This document shows, piece after piece, positions 34,071 through 45,800 of a stretch of 64,000 nt of DNA. The first letter of the stretch is position 1; every line of letters starts with the position of its first letter. A model generated the notes under the pieces. That model made no database searches. It was not told the DNA's origin and saw only the letters and a list, made by a program, of their open reading frames with translations. A program made the position numbers and the translations under genes. The stretch comes from Cryptomeria japonica (taxonomy: Eukaryota; Streptophyta; Pinopsida; Cupressales; Cupressaceae), in the NCBI RefSeq assembly GCF_030272615.1, contig NC_081414.1, positions 821,189,896-821,253,895 of the forward strand. Direction: 5' to 3'.

Positions 34071-36066
34071 GAGAAGAAGGAGAAGTTTGAGCCCAAATAG
34101 TTGGGACCATTTGTTATCATAGCTACCTATGGATCAGGGGCCTATCAACTATCAATATCAGAAGGGGACGTACTCGACGAGCCTACCAATAGCATTCATC
34201 TGAAAAAATTATACACCTGATTCATCCAATGTACGGATCAAGCGAAAAAGAAAGCAAAAAAAAATAAAAAATAAAAAGCTATCAAAATCGTCACTATGGT
34301 GAAAAATTGGCAAACATGCGCCTTGTGACACAAAAAAAATAAAACAATTAAAAAAAGCAAAAAAAATAGAAAAATCAAATAAAAAAGTGCAATAAAACCA
34401 AGTGGTGAAAACCTGGCAACAGGCACTACTTGTGATAAGAAGCTCCTCCATCTATAAGTGCTTGTACATATCTTGGCACCATCTGATCTAGGCCAATGGC
34501 CATCAAAGAACACTTTGTCACGCAACACCTATACCAAACATACTTAGTGCAGTCATTGTCCTTGCTTATCTAAACAGTTATCCGCATCATATCCTACCAT
34601 GGCTTGGTGATCAGGTGTCCATATCCATATCGAGTAGTATCTAAAGTGGGGACAAAATCTTGACCTTGCTAGGGGCATCTTCCCTTTGAGTTTTAGCATT
34701 TGATCAAATGTGCATTAAGAAAAAAACAAGGATCGTGGCAATCAATGAGGAACATATCAATGTAAGAGAGAAAACATGAGAGGAAAAACATCAAGGCTCT
34801 TTGAACTGATTACAACTAAATAAATATCATACTTGCAAGATGTTTTATGTTATAAAAATACTTGTTAAATAGCATGCATGTTTACTTGTGGTTTTGATCT
34901 TTTTCTTATCATATCTCCTGAGCACTTGTAGGATGTATCATGACTAGAGAATCAAGGAAGGAATGTGATGTTTTCTTTGTCTGCTATATGTGAGTGTAGC
35001 CTTTTAGCATGCAAACTTTGTCCTACGAAGTAATTAGGTGGCATATCATTGAGGACATTTTAGATTTGCATTGGCCTAAGGTTAACTCTTGTTTGATCTT
35101 GTTTGTTTAAGCAAGAAACGCTCAGGTTGTCTTGGTTCAATTATACCTCAAAACTTGTGCTATCTTGCAATATTAGAATCCATGTAAGTTATACTCAGGC
35201 CATTATGGTTTAATTATACCATGATGCTTGTATCAACTTTCAACATATCAAGGCCCAATGATGAAAACAAAGGAAGCATTAGTAATTTGATCTAAACAGA
35301 TGGCAACAATTGGGAACAAGAATGCATTTTAATCTTGCATTAGCTACATTATTATTGTATATCATATCAAGCATTAGCTGCATTATCATGTTAATGTGCA
35401 TATTAGATTGCATTTAGTAGCATATCATTTTACTCATTGCATTTAGTGGCATATCATTGAATTTAGTTGCATCATCATATTTCATCATTACATCCATCAC
35501 ATGCATATCTATCGCATCATCATGGAATATTTCTTCAACTTCATATCTTCATCATTTATCCAATTGTCATTTATCATGTCTTATACAAGGTGTATCTTTC
35601 CTGAAACCAGACATTTTGATCATGTCTTATACAGGATATATCGTTCCCAAAACCAGACATTTTGATCATCTTTGTCTTATACAGGAGGTGTCATTCCTAA
35701 AATAAGACTTGATCTCAATCTTATCAATTCTATCAATCCAATCAATCTGATCAATCTTATCAATCCAATCAAACCCACGCATGTCATCAATCTATTCACT
35801 ATTCTATCTTTCATATAACATTATTCTTCTTTCAAGAGATCCTTCATGCCCTTAAGGCACAAATGATCTCTTGAGGGGGCATCATCATATAAGTTCCATA
35901 TCAACATTGGTTCTATCATCAAATTTCATATCGACACAATTTTTCATATCTAGGGTATCATATTGACATTTTGGAAAAGCAACATCACATCAAAATTTTG
36001 ACAAAAAATCAAGCATTTTTCTTTGAATCAACATGTGCTCACACGTTACTTCAAAGAGGGGAAAAA
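34071..36066 (+). other. Gyp-B 3' noncoding region and polypurine tract
   Basis: About 2 kb with no gene. Between 34150 and 34400 A-rich runs; 35330-35520 repeats 'gcatttagt(a/t)gcatatcat' about five times; 35575-35700 has three copies of 'gtcttatacagg...aaaccagacattttgatcat' (about 52 bases apart); 35720-35770 repeats 'atcaat(c/t)(c/t)'. The tract AAAGAGGGGAAAAA (36053-36066) directly precedes the 3' LTR and should prime plus-strand synthesis. Long noncoding space before the 3' LTR is common in Tat elements. Confidence 0.75.
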
Positions 36067-37249
36067 TGTAGACACCTAAAACTTGCACAACTAATTAAAT
36101 GAATTTATATTTGTTTAATTACCCTAATCTGTCTATTAACTAAACTAAGGTTCAATCAATATCCTTTTTCTTCTAATCAACCATTAATCAAATTACAGAT
36201 TTAATTAATTCCCCCTTTCTTGTATCTAAGCCATTTTAATTAAATTCAACATTTAATTAAATATCCCTTTTTATCCATTTTATTTAAATTCAACATTTAA
36301 TTAAACATCCCCTTCTAGCCATTTTAATTAAATTCAATAGTTAATTAAATATCCCTTTCTAGCCATTTTAATCAAATTCAACATTTAATTAAAATCCCCT
36401 TTCCATTTTAATTAAATTCAACATTTAATTAAAACCCCATTTCCCATTTAATTAAATTTACATTTAATTAAAAATCCCTATTTCCCTCACCCCATTTACA
36501 TTTTACAACATATGAAAATTGCATCTCCTTTTGGCTAAAATAAATCTTTTATTTTATCTAAAAAATCCTATTTTCCTTTTGGCTAAAATAAATCTTTTAT
36601 GCAATCTTGACCCTCCTTAAGCCAATTCAATCTTGGCCATCCAATTCTCCAATTCTTCTATAAATAGAGCCCATTTCTCCTTCAATTCATATCTCAATCT
36701 TGTGCATATAAATTATAGTTATTTTATAGGTTAAGGAGCTCATCTTGTCATCTTCAAGCATTCAAGCCATCTTCAAGCATCCAAGCCATTTAGCATTAGC
36801 ATTAGAGTTTTAGCTTCATTTTAGCATATCATCTAGTTAATTGCATATCATCTCATAATTTTTTATACTCATCTAGTTTAATTAACTCATCTAGAATCAT
36901 CTCATCTTCAATTTGGAATACATTTAACATCTTAATCATCTAGTCTTGCATCTTGCATCCTATCTTCATCCATCATCTCATCTTAGCTAAGATCTTAGTT
37001 GCATCCATTTTGATCTTAGCACATCACTAAAATCTCATTCTCTAGGTTGTCATCTAAGAGATCAAGTGCTCTTCCAAGTGAGGGCCACCTTGAATCTTGA
37101 AGATCTTTAGAGATAGAGGACAATGAGGTGAATTTAGGAGTTTTAAATCCACTAACTTGTGTATGATTTCTAACTCTAATGCAATGCTTCATTGGTGTAT
37201 TTGAAGCATTTTTCTTCTTCCGGGTTGAAGACCACATTTTTGGCACACA
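36067..37249 (+). repeat. Gyp-B 3' LTR with internal deletion
   Basis: Starts TGTAGACACCTAAAAC. Matches 12392-12960 of the 5' LTR up to about 36600, then skips to the equivalent of about 13875, losing about 0.9 kb. It then continues past the point where the 5' LTR is cut and ends ...TTTTTGGCACACA. A 26-base duplication 'ccttttggctaaaataaatctttta' sits at the deletion point (36526 and 36576). Five-base flank AAAAT follows. Confidence 0.82.
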
Positions 37250-37254
37250 AAAAT

Positions 37255-39233
37255 TGTTGGCATTGTGTTGTCATTGATGTCAACTGGTATGGGATGTCTA
37301 CCGGTAAAGGCAGATGTATGTGCAACATTGTGATGAAGGAATACAAGATGTGATATCTTGGATATCACCTTGTGTTACTGAACATCGGTAAAGGAAAGGA
37401 AGGTAACATCAGAAGTCATATGTACACAAGCTAGTGCCTGACTTGTGTGATGAGATGGAGAAGTGTTGTGAGTGGTTTCTTGTGATGAAGAGGCAGAGTG
37501 TTATCTCAATCACTTCACACTGAAAGAGAACAATGAACCGGTATGTTGTGAGGTTGTAGAATAGTAAGACCCCATCGAAAGAAGTTGCAGTCATCTTGAA
37601 GGAACAGTCAGAGGAAGTCTTGAAGTAGTTGTCACTCTAACAAACTGGTAGAGGAAGGAACATCCTTGATCAAGAAGAAAGGATGCATAGATGTAAGCAG
37701 AGGAATCTGACCTGACTGAATCAAGAGTGTGCCTTGAGAAGAATGATGACATGATGACATTAAGAGTGGTAACCGGTATGTAAGTCTACCAATTATATAA
37801 GCAAGGTGCAGTCATAGAAGGCCTCTCCATTATGGAAATAAGCACACTAAGGACTTATTAGTTGGGAGTCTGGTTTGAGAGTTCCATCGAGAGATCATAT
37901 GGAAATAGATATGACAAGGCAACCAGTAAAATGGTTGAGACCAAAAAGGTTGGCAAACCGGCCGAAGTGACGAACCGGTAAAGTGGGTTGGTCGGTGACT
38001 ATCCCTTGACTGACTGGTAGTGACAAGCTGGTAGTTCATTAACCTGGAGTCAACATGGAAAACCCATAGCTAGATAAGGATAGAATGTACAATGAAGGGG
38101 TTGTTGCACAGGTTGGTCAATTTTAATGAAAAGTCACTCAAACCACGGGACGTGTTGTAGAAGGACAGCAGAGGGTTGAGGCTCGAGGTTTGGATGACAA
38201 CTACAAGCCAGCTAAGAGATTGAGAAGATTGGGGCAATGAAGGAAACATCTCGATAGATCTTTTGTGACCAACTAAAGGATTTGTTGAAGAAGTAAAAAG
38301 AAAATCACTAGGATTAAAGGGTGTGATTGAGGAAACACAAATATGGTGGAGATATGCATCTCAGATGTTAGAAGGATTAGATCTTGGAAGATCTGATTGG
38401 ATTTGGTTTATAACAAAGATGCTAAAGAAACCCTAACTGCTTGAGTTTTGAATTTGCGTTTGGTGGGAAATCTGGTCTATAAGAAAAATGGCCTAAGAGA
38501 TTGTTTATTTTTGCTGAATAGAGGGAATATTGAGTTATTGTGAAGTAGTAGACTTCTGCAAGTAGAGACAAGATCAGCCGAGTGCTCAACGATCAAGAGA
38601 GGGATAGTGAACCTGGTTGAAGCTTTCAACCAGTTGGAGAGAAGAACCGGTAGTGACCACACTAGAAGAGTGTGAAACCGGTCGTGTGCAGAGAGTGAGG
38701 TGCAAATCCAACAGAGAAGCAGCAAGTGCAGAGTAGGAAGAAGAGTGAGTCGGTAGAAGAGAAGAGTATTTCACCGACACAGTAAGATATATATTAAGGT
38801 TGCAAGATTCACTTGTAACATAATAATAACTTATGTATTTGAAGTCTACATTGTGAACACTGAGTTGTAGCTCAGTGCAGGGGTTGGTTCTCCTTTGGGT
38901 TGTAGCCCATAAATCTATCAGGGGTTGTAGCTCCTTGGGTTGGTGCCCTAAACTGTGTAACCATGTTTTACTGTGAGGCTAGATTGGAGCAGTAGACTCC
39001 AGCAGCATTGCTCACCAAGGTTTTTCCCATCTTGGGTTTTCCTCGTACATCCTGGTGTTATGTGATGTTTCCCTATGTGTGTGCACTTGAGTTGGTTTTA
39101 TGTACTAACTGGTAAGTCTGCCCTATGCTTGATTTACCTACCGATGTCATCCACAGAAGAAAGTCTAGAAGAAAAAGATTAGAGAACCATTGATTCACCC
39201 CCTCCCCCTCTTAGTGATGCATTGTGTCTAACA
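37255..39233 (+). mobile_element. sLTR-E: copia-type solo LTR at the right junction of Gyp-B
   Basis: 1979 bp, TGTTGGCATTGTGTTG...GTGTCTAACA. The end carries the copia signature TTGATTCACCCCC, but no primer site follows; Gyp-A RT follows instead. Flanks are AAAAT (37250-37254) and AAAAC (39234-39238), four of five identical. Parts resemble the Cop-4 LTR ('gggttggtgccc', 'gagcagtagactccagcag', 'ggtttttcccat.ttgggttttcct'), so it belongs to a related family. Confidence 0.85.
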
Positions 39234-39885
39234 AAAACAATCTTCTATGACATGATGCATACTTTTAAGGAGGATAATGTCGATGACTTTCTAGCCAAAT
39301 CATTCACAAGAGTAGGACACCTGGACATTCTGGATAAAATATTTCAAAGACTAGAGCAATTCAATGTCAGATTAAACTCTAGAAAGTGTGTTTTCAGGGT
39401 CACATCCAGAAAACTCTTGGGCTACATTGTATCAAAAAAAGGCATCGAGGTGGATCCTGCGAAGGTCCAAGCTATCATGGAAATGCCACCTCCAAAGAAT
39501 ATTAGTTAGCTACGATCTCTTCAAGGGAGGCTACAATCTATAAGAAGGTTCATTGCTCAATTGGTGGACAAATATCTCCCATTCAACCATCTACTTCATA
39601 AAAATGTACCTTTCATATGGGAGGACAAGTGTGTAGAATCATTCCATTAGCTAAAGCAATATCTCATGGATCCGACCATTTTGGTGCCACCTATAGCAGG
39701 TAAACCACTCGTTCTCTGCATATCAGCAATGAATGTGTTAGTGGGGCATTACTAGCACAAGAAGACTCAATAGGAAAGGATTGGGACATCTATTACATTA
39801 GTAGGACACTGAATGGCTACAAACTCAATTACACCTTCATCAAAAAAGCTTGTTTAGTTGTGGTGTTTTCTTCCCAAAAGTTGCT
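39234..39885 (+). pseudogene. Gyp-A right part: end of RT and RNase H
   Basis: Continues the Gyp-A RT codon for codon from 12391 (ATG-ACA-AC to A-ATC-TTC). 39222-39509 is open. The active-site box reads NVDD (Tyr to Asn). LLGYIVSKKGIEVDP and IMEMPPPKNIS follow, then a stop at 39507, and worn RNase H remains (LQSIRRFIAQLV, LVPPIAGKPLVL) to about 39885, where similarity to Gyp-B (its 32200) ends abruptly. So Gyp-A lacks second RNase H, integrase and 3' LTR. Confidence 0.85.
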
Positions 39886-41070
39886 AGTCAATAATTTGTG
39901 TTACTACGTTATCAATTGTAGCTTGTTTATCTATTGAATTGATTTCCTACCAATTGGACTATCATCACAAAAGTAATAGTGAACTTCAAAAGTAAACAAA
40001 AACTCTCAAAAGTAGCAACATACCTTGAGTCACATGCATCATTTTTAAAATTACTTTAGTTGGCCCCACCCTCAGTTTAATGTGAAACATGTGGTCATCA
40101 TAAGATTCTTCCTACACTGCTTATAAATTGTATCTTACACTGCTCGGTCATACTCATTTGAATTTTGCAGTTTTAACTATGCTCCTACACTACTTATAAA
40201 TTATATCCTACACTACTTATAAATTGTATCCTACCATCTCTCTTTAGTTGTGGGCAAAGCAGTCATCCGGGTACACTTTCACAACTATATTATATTATAT
40301 TTTTTAGTCATTTTTCATTCTGTTTGTATTCATTTCTTATATTCCTGAATAGACCGAGTTGGTAGGGATTATCAGTATCCTTGAAAAAATGTTTACTCTG
40401 CCTCTGCCAATTATGATTCTAGATGACTTAGAAGCTAGATTGGAGGTCCAAAAATTTGACAATAGATAGTACAAATATTTCATGTTTATTTGACTCTTTG
40501 ATATTGAATTTGCCTTGTAACTCATTTTGACATAGTATATTTTTCGCCAAGGATCAAAGAGCGAGGTCATTTCATCTTCACTTTTATTTAAAATTACCCC
40601 TTTAGTTGATCAACAGTAGTCGATCCATTGAATTTTATGTTATATTTTAATAAGGATTTTTTAAAAAGTTAATCAAATTTTAGTTAAGGTATATTATATA
40701 TTGTATAAAAATAGATATTATTTTTAAAAGAATTTAAATTAATTGAAATATCAAAAATCGGAAGAATTGATAAAGTTTAAAAATAGTCATGGAGAGTTAT
40801 CAAATCCCACAATAGATACATAATTAGAAATAGATACCTTTTGGACAAAAGTTTTACAACTTTCTTAAAATCTCGAATAAAAGTCTTGAAGACTCGTTAA
40901 TTTTTTCAAACAATTCTTTGACAAATGCAAGATGTTGACAAATCTTCTAAAAAATAACATAAAATTATTTGGTTTTATCTATAGATATATTTATTTATTT
41001 ATTTATTTTCAATAATATTTTTTTCTCTAAATAAAAGTTCAAATAATATATTAGAATAGTGAGTAATAAT
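39886..41070. other. AT-rich sequence with a short tandem array; LINE target region
   Basis: At 40110-40235 the phrase 'ctacactacttataaattata' of about 21-24 bases occurs four times, twice directly adjacent. From 40590 on the sequence is very AT-rich with no gene. 41071-41089 is the left target duplication of the LINE. Confidence 0.6.
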
Positions 41071-41089
41071 AACAATCAAACATGTAAGT
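41071..41089. repeat. LINE-G left target-site duplication (partner 49187-49205)
   Basis: 19 of 19 bases identical to 49187-49205. Length and lack of sequence preference fit target-primed reverse transcription. Confidence 0.95.
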
Positions 41090-41113
41090 AATCTTCTTAG
41101 GGTTGATAAAAAC

Positions 41114-42865
41114 ATGGAAGGAGCGGGAGGAGAGGGAGGAGCGGGAGCTCAAAATTCAAATTTCCATCAAGGCGGGAACCCTAGTTCCAATGGTGAGAGC
41201 GGCCAGATCAATGGTGTTAGTCCTAAGGAAGATAAGGACAAGCCCCCAGACCTCTTAGTTCCAGTTGTTGACTCACAGTCCGGCGGTACTTTGTTTGCCA
41301 TGACAACGGATTCCTCAGGTCATCTGGGGGTAGGGTCCAATGGGGGGCCTATGCCACTTGTTGACTCCATGGATAATGGGAGGGAGGGAAAAAAGTGGTC
41401 TTCCCTTCTTGGATCTAGACCAACTGGTAAATCCTCCCTTCCTCCTATTAAGAACATTTCTGACCCTTCTGGTGGTAAGTTTGCTATCTCCATCCCTGAC
41501 TAGGTTCTGGACCATAATATTAACAGTATGTTGAACTCCTTGGTAGGGAAGTTTATGGGTCCGCGCCCAAATATTGAAGTTGTTAGGGCCTTTGTTAATC
41601 AAAAATGGGCACTAAAAGGAAATGTAGAGGTCTCGGCTCTTCCCAAAGGTCTTCTGTCTTTCTCTTTTTCGTGTGAAGAAGATAAGGATAAAATCTTGTG
41701 CGGAAGTCCCTAGATGGTGGGAAAGACAGCCCTGGTTCTAAGAAAATGGCATCCAAAATTAAATATGAATGATTCTATTCTGGCGCAGGTTCTAGTATGG
41801 ATAAAACTCCTAGGATTGCCTCTCGAGTATTGGGCAGAAAGCATCTTCTCTGGGATAGCAAGTTCTTTTGGTGAGCTACTTTCTATTGACCCAGTCAATG
41901 CTTCAAAAAGAAGATTAACCCATGCAAGGTTCTGTGTTGGAGTAGCCCCTGAGGTAGATATGCTGGAACAGATTGATCTAGTTTCAAAACTGGGAACCTG
42001 GAAGCAACATATAGAATATGAAACTATTCCTTTTGCTTGTTTCCATTGTAAGAAGGTAGGTCATTGGGCAAAATCTTGTCCAAAAAAGCAAAAGGTGGAG
42101 CCTAATCAGTTAAAACCTCAGATTGAAAGCCAGAATATGCCAGAGAAAAGGGTGTGGCAAGTTAAAAACATAGAAAATAAGGAAAAAAATCCAAATCGCT
42201 TTTCTCCTTTGGGGGAACAAAAGGAAGCCTCAAACTCTATCCTCAGCCCCACTGTTCAGGAGGCAGATAGGAATGAAACAACCAAAGCAAGTCCCATAAA
42301 AATTATGTAGAAAATGGATTTGAACGATCAGAATGATCCTCCAAAAGCAAAAGATGAAGTGGTGGATGACACATATGAAAATCAGGCAGCAGAAGCTAGA
42401 GACTATCAACCGAAGGAAGGTGAGATCCCAGATCCACAAGTTGAAAGGACAGACTCTTCTATAGCCATACCTAGTTTTGAAATACAAGAAGCCCAAAAGT
42501 GTGCAATTTTGGGATTGAGTCTTTCGAATTCAGATCAGCATTCAAGAACAACAAACATTATTTCAACTGAGTCCAAAACTCCTAAATGGGGTAATGAAGA
42601 TGAAATTTCCAAAATCCTAACCAATCCAGAAGTGGCTCCTATGTTAGAAATAGAATGGAAGTAGCCTAAACACAGGAGTAAGAAAGCAGCAACACCCTCG
42701 ATATCCTTGATTAGGAAATCCAGTAGAATTGCTCAAGTTGATGTGGGATACGTCTCCTCTTCCTCAGGGCGACCATCTAATCACAAAGTTAGAGATATGG
42801 AGGCCAGCAAGAACATAGCAGATGGAACTCAGAAAACTCTCAAGGAGCTGGGAATTGGTAAGTAA
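41114..42865 (+). pseudogene. LINE-G ORF1: RNA-binding zinc-knuckle protein
   Basis: Ancestral length 583 codons in a single frame; stop TAA at 42863. Four internal TAG codons (41501, 41711, 42308, 42662) break it. Order: Gly/Ser-rich N-terminus (residues 1-130); a region like the plant DUF4283 domain (about 140-260: NQKWALKGN, FSFSCEEDKDKIL, and GLPLEYW); a zinc knuckle CFHC-KKVGHWAKSC near residues 311-324; then a hydrophilic tail. This is the usual ORF1 of plant L1 LINEs, which binds the element RNA. The TAG at 41711 stands where this domain family has Trp (GSP-W-MVGK). Confidence 0.88.
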
Positions 42866-42867
42866 CT

Positions 42868-45800
42868 ATGAAGATAATCTCTTGGAATTTAAGGGGTCTA
42901 AACAATCCCCATAAACATGACATTATTAGGAATATGATAAGAGACAGCAATCTTGACATTTTTCTCATTCAAGAAACCAAAATGAGTAGAGAAAAAGTTG
43001 AATCTTTGAAGTTTTTCAAAAATGGTAAAATTAGTGGGGGAAGTTCTGAGGGTGCTTCTGGAGGCATTGCTACCATCTGGAATCTTAACACTGTTAAAGG
43101 CCAGGTCATTATTCAGGAAGGTAATTTTTCTTGTATCAAATTTGAGCATCTTAAAGATGGTTTTTCATGGGTTCTCACAAACATTTATGCTCCTAATACC
43201 TTAAAGGCTAGAAACTCTTTTTGGAAAAGGATAAAACAGGCTAGGGAAAGTTTCAAAAATCTAAGTTGGATGGTTATGGGGGATTTCAATATGCCTTTAA
43301 AAGAGGAGGAAAAATTTGGAGGCAGCCCGCCTCAGTTGGAAAGTAGAATGGCTCTCATGGAATTCATTAATTCTCTAGCTTTTAATGATTTGGAGATACA
43401 GGGTTGTAATTTCACATGGACAAATAGAAGAAATGGTAATGACCTTATTCAAGTGTGCCTTGACCGAACTCTTATTTTTGATGATTGGTATAGTCAGTAT
43501 TTTTGTTCTTTATCTGCACAAATTCGAGTTGGTTCCGATCACTTTCCAATTACTTTTAGTGCTGATTTGATCAACAGAAGAAAAAACTATCCCTTTAGAT
43601 TTGAAAAAATGTGGACTCTTCACCCTGATATTAAAAAGTATATTCAAAGATGGTGGAGTATCCAAGTTGAGGGAATAATAATGTTCAAAGTGGTTAAGAA
43701 GCTCAAAAGTGTGAAGGACAACATCCGAATCTGGAATAAGAATAGCTTTGGGAATATATTTGAGGCTAAGAGTAAAATTCAGGAAAATCTAAAAGAGATA
43801 CAGGATCAGATCTAGAAGGATGGTTTTAGTACTATTTCTATTGCTGAGGAGAATGAGATTCTTAAGAAATACCATGATATTGTAACTAAAGAGGAAATGT
43901 TTCGGAAGCAGAGATCAAGATGCAAATGGCTCAAGGAAGGAGACAGGAATACAAGATTCTTCCATATGTCAACTATCAAACATAAAGCTGCCAACAGGAT
44001 GAACAAATTAGTTGTGGACAGTGGGGAGTTGGTCAAGGAAGATGAAATAAGGAATGAAGCTAAGAGGTATTTCTCGGACCTCCTTTCGAGGGATCAAAGT
44101 CTGGATGTTGAAGCTCAGTCCTCTTTTCTTCAGAACATTCCTCGTCTCATTGATGCCCAAAATAATGTTTTTCTCACTTCCATTCCTTCCACCTTAGAAA
44201 TTAAAAAGGTTGTCTTCTCCTTTGATGGAAACAAAGCTCCTAGTCCTGATGGCTTCCCAATGCTCTTTTTTCAAGAATTCTGGGACATTATCGGGACTGA
44301 TGTTGCTAATGGGGTTAAGGAATTCTTTGGGGCTAGAAAACTCTTGAAGGAAATAAATGGTACTTTTATTGCTCTTATCCCCAAGATTCAAGGTGTTGAT
44401 TCTTTGGACAAGTTCAGACCTATTAGCCTCTACAATTCCTTTTACAAGATCATTTCTGAGGTCCTGACCTCTAGACTCTTGTCTATTCTCCCGGCTTTTA
44501 TTAAACACCAGCAGAATGGGTTTGTTCCTGGAAGACAAATTCTCAATTCCATTATTACTGTTCATGAGAATATTCACTCTCTTGTTAAAGCGAAGAAGCA
44601 GGGTCTCATCCTTAAGCTAGATCTCTCCAAAGCCTATGATAGGGTGGACTGGTCTCTTCTACAGAGAGTCCTTACTGCTTTTGGGTTTGCCCCAAGAATT
44701 GTGGATCTTTTATCCCAACTTACCACTAATGCGTCCTTTGTTGTTCTTGTCAATGGTTCTCCTTCAACCTTTTTCCAAGCTTCGAGAGGTCTTAGGCAAG
44801 GAGATCCTATCTCCCCCATCCTATTCATTATTATGGCAGAATGCTTTGGATGGACCATGGAAAATTTGGTGCAGATAGGATCCTTTAAGGGTCTCCAACC
44901 TTCTTCTGCTGACCTTATTTGTTCACACGAGCAGTTTGTTGATGATACAATAATTATGGGGGATTCAAGCATCTCAGAAGCTAAAGTTCTGAAGAATACC
45001 TTGTGCAAATATGCTTCTGCAATGGGGTAGCTTATTAACTAGGCCAAAAGTGATGTCTTTTTCATTAACACTCCAGAGAGAAGACAACAAAGGATCAGCA
45101 GAATTCTGGAGTGTAAGATTGTTGACCTTCCTGCTACCTACCTTGGTCTCCCCATGGGGATTGCCCCTCCTGACTCCTATTGGAGTTCATTGGTTGATAA
45201 ATTTCACAAAAAACTTGCAGGTTGGAAAGGGGCTATCTTAAGTCAAGCTGGTAAGCTCCTTCTTCTTAAGGCTACTCTTCAAAGTATCCCCATTTATGCT
45301 CTTAGCTTATTCAGAATTCCAGTCAAGTATGCTAAAGCTATTGAGAAAATTCAAAGAAGATTCCTATGGTCTGGGGTGGAGGAAAAGCAAAGAATGTCCT
45401 TGGTGGCATGGGATCAGGTCTGCAAGCCAAAAAGCAAAGGTGGTCTGGGGCTTAGGAGGATTCGCACTTTAAATGAAGCTCTCTTGTCAAAACAAGTTTG
45501 GAGATGGTTTAACTCTGATTCTGAATGGTGCAAAATTTGGAGAAGTAAGTATTCTCTTCTGTCCTCTTCTCTATCTTCTTTTCTTAATTCGGATCTTAGT
45601 ATAAATGGATCTCATATCTGGAACCATGTTTCTAAATGTAAAGAGGTGTTTGCTAAAGGTGTGACATGGAAACTTGGAAATGGTAGAAAAGTGAGATTCT
45701 AGGAGGATCCCTGGCTTTTTGACAAACCCCTAATGGATTTCTATGAGTGGGCTTCCCATGCGCCCTCTTGTATTGGCTCTTTTGGTACCTCAGTGGTAGA

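Larger units (their letters stand above)
12392..37249 (+). mobile_element. Gyp-B: Ty3/gypsy (Tat-type) element, nested in Gyp-A and host of Cop-3
   Basis: Starts TATAGACAC (the 3' LTR has TGTAGACAC) and ends GGCACACA. It sits between ATG-ACA-AC of the Gyp-A RT (12384-12391) and A-ATC-TTC (39239). Flanking pentamers are ACAAC (12387-12391) and AAAAT (37250-37254) or AAAAC (39234-39238), that is a decayed 5-bp duplication. Removing Cop-3, its own length is about 9 kb. Order: 5' LTR, [deleted PBS, gag, protease], linker, RT, RNase H, second RNase H, integrase, 2 kb noncoding, polypurine tract, 3' LTR. Confidence 0.85.

Noticed and set aside
37255-39233. Calling sLTR-E a complete copia element
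   Set aside because: No primer site, coding region or second LTR between its ends.
44194-45008. Minus-strand ORFs opposite the LINE RT
   Set aside because: The plus strand carries a complete set of RT motifs; the reverse frames have none.
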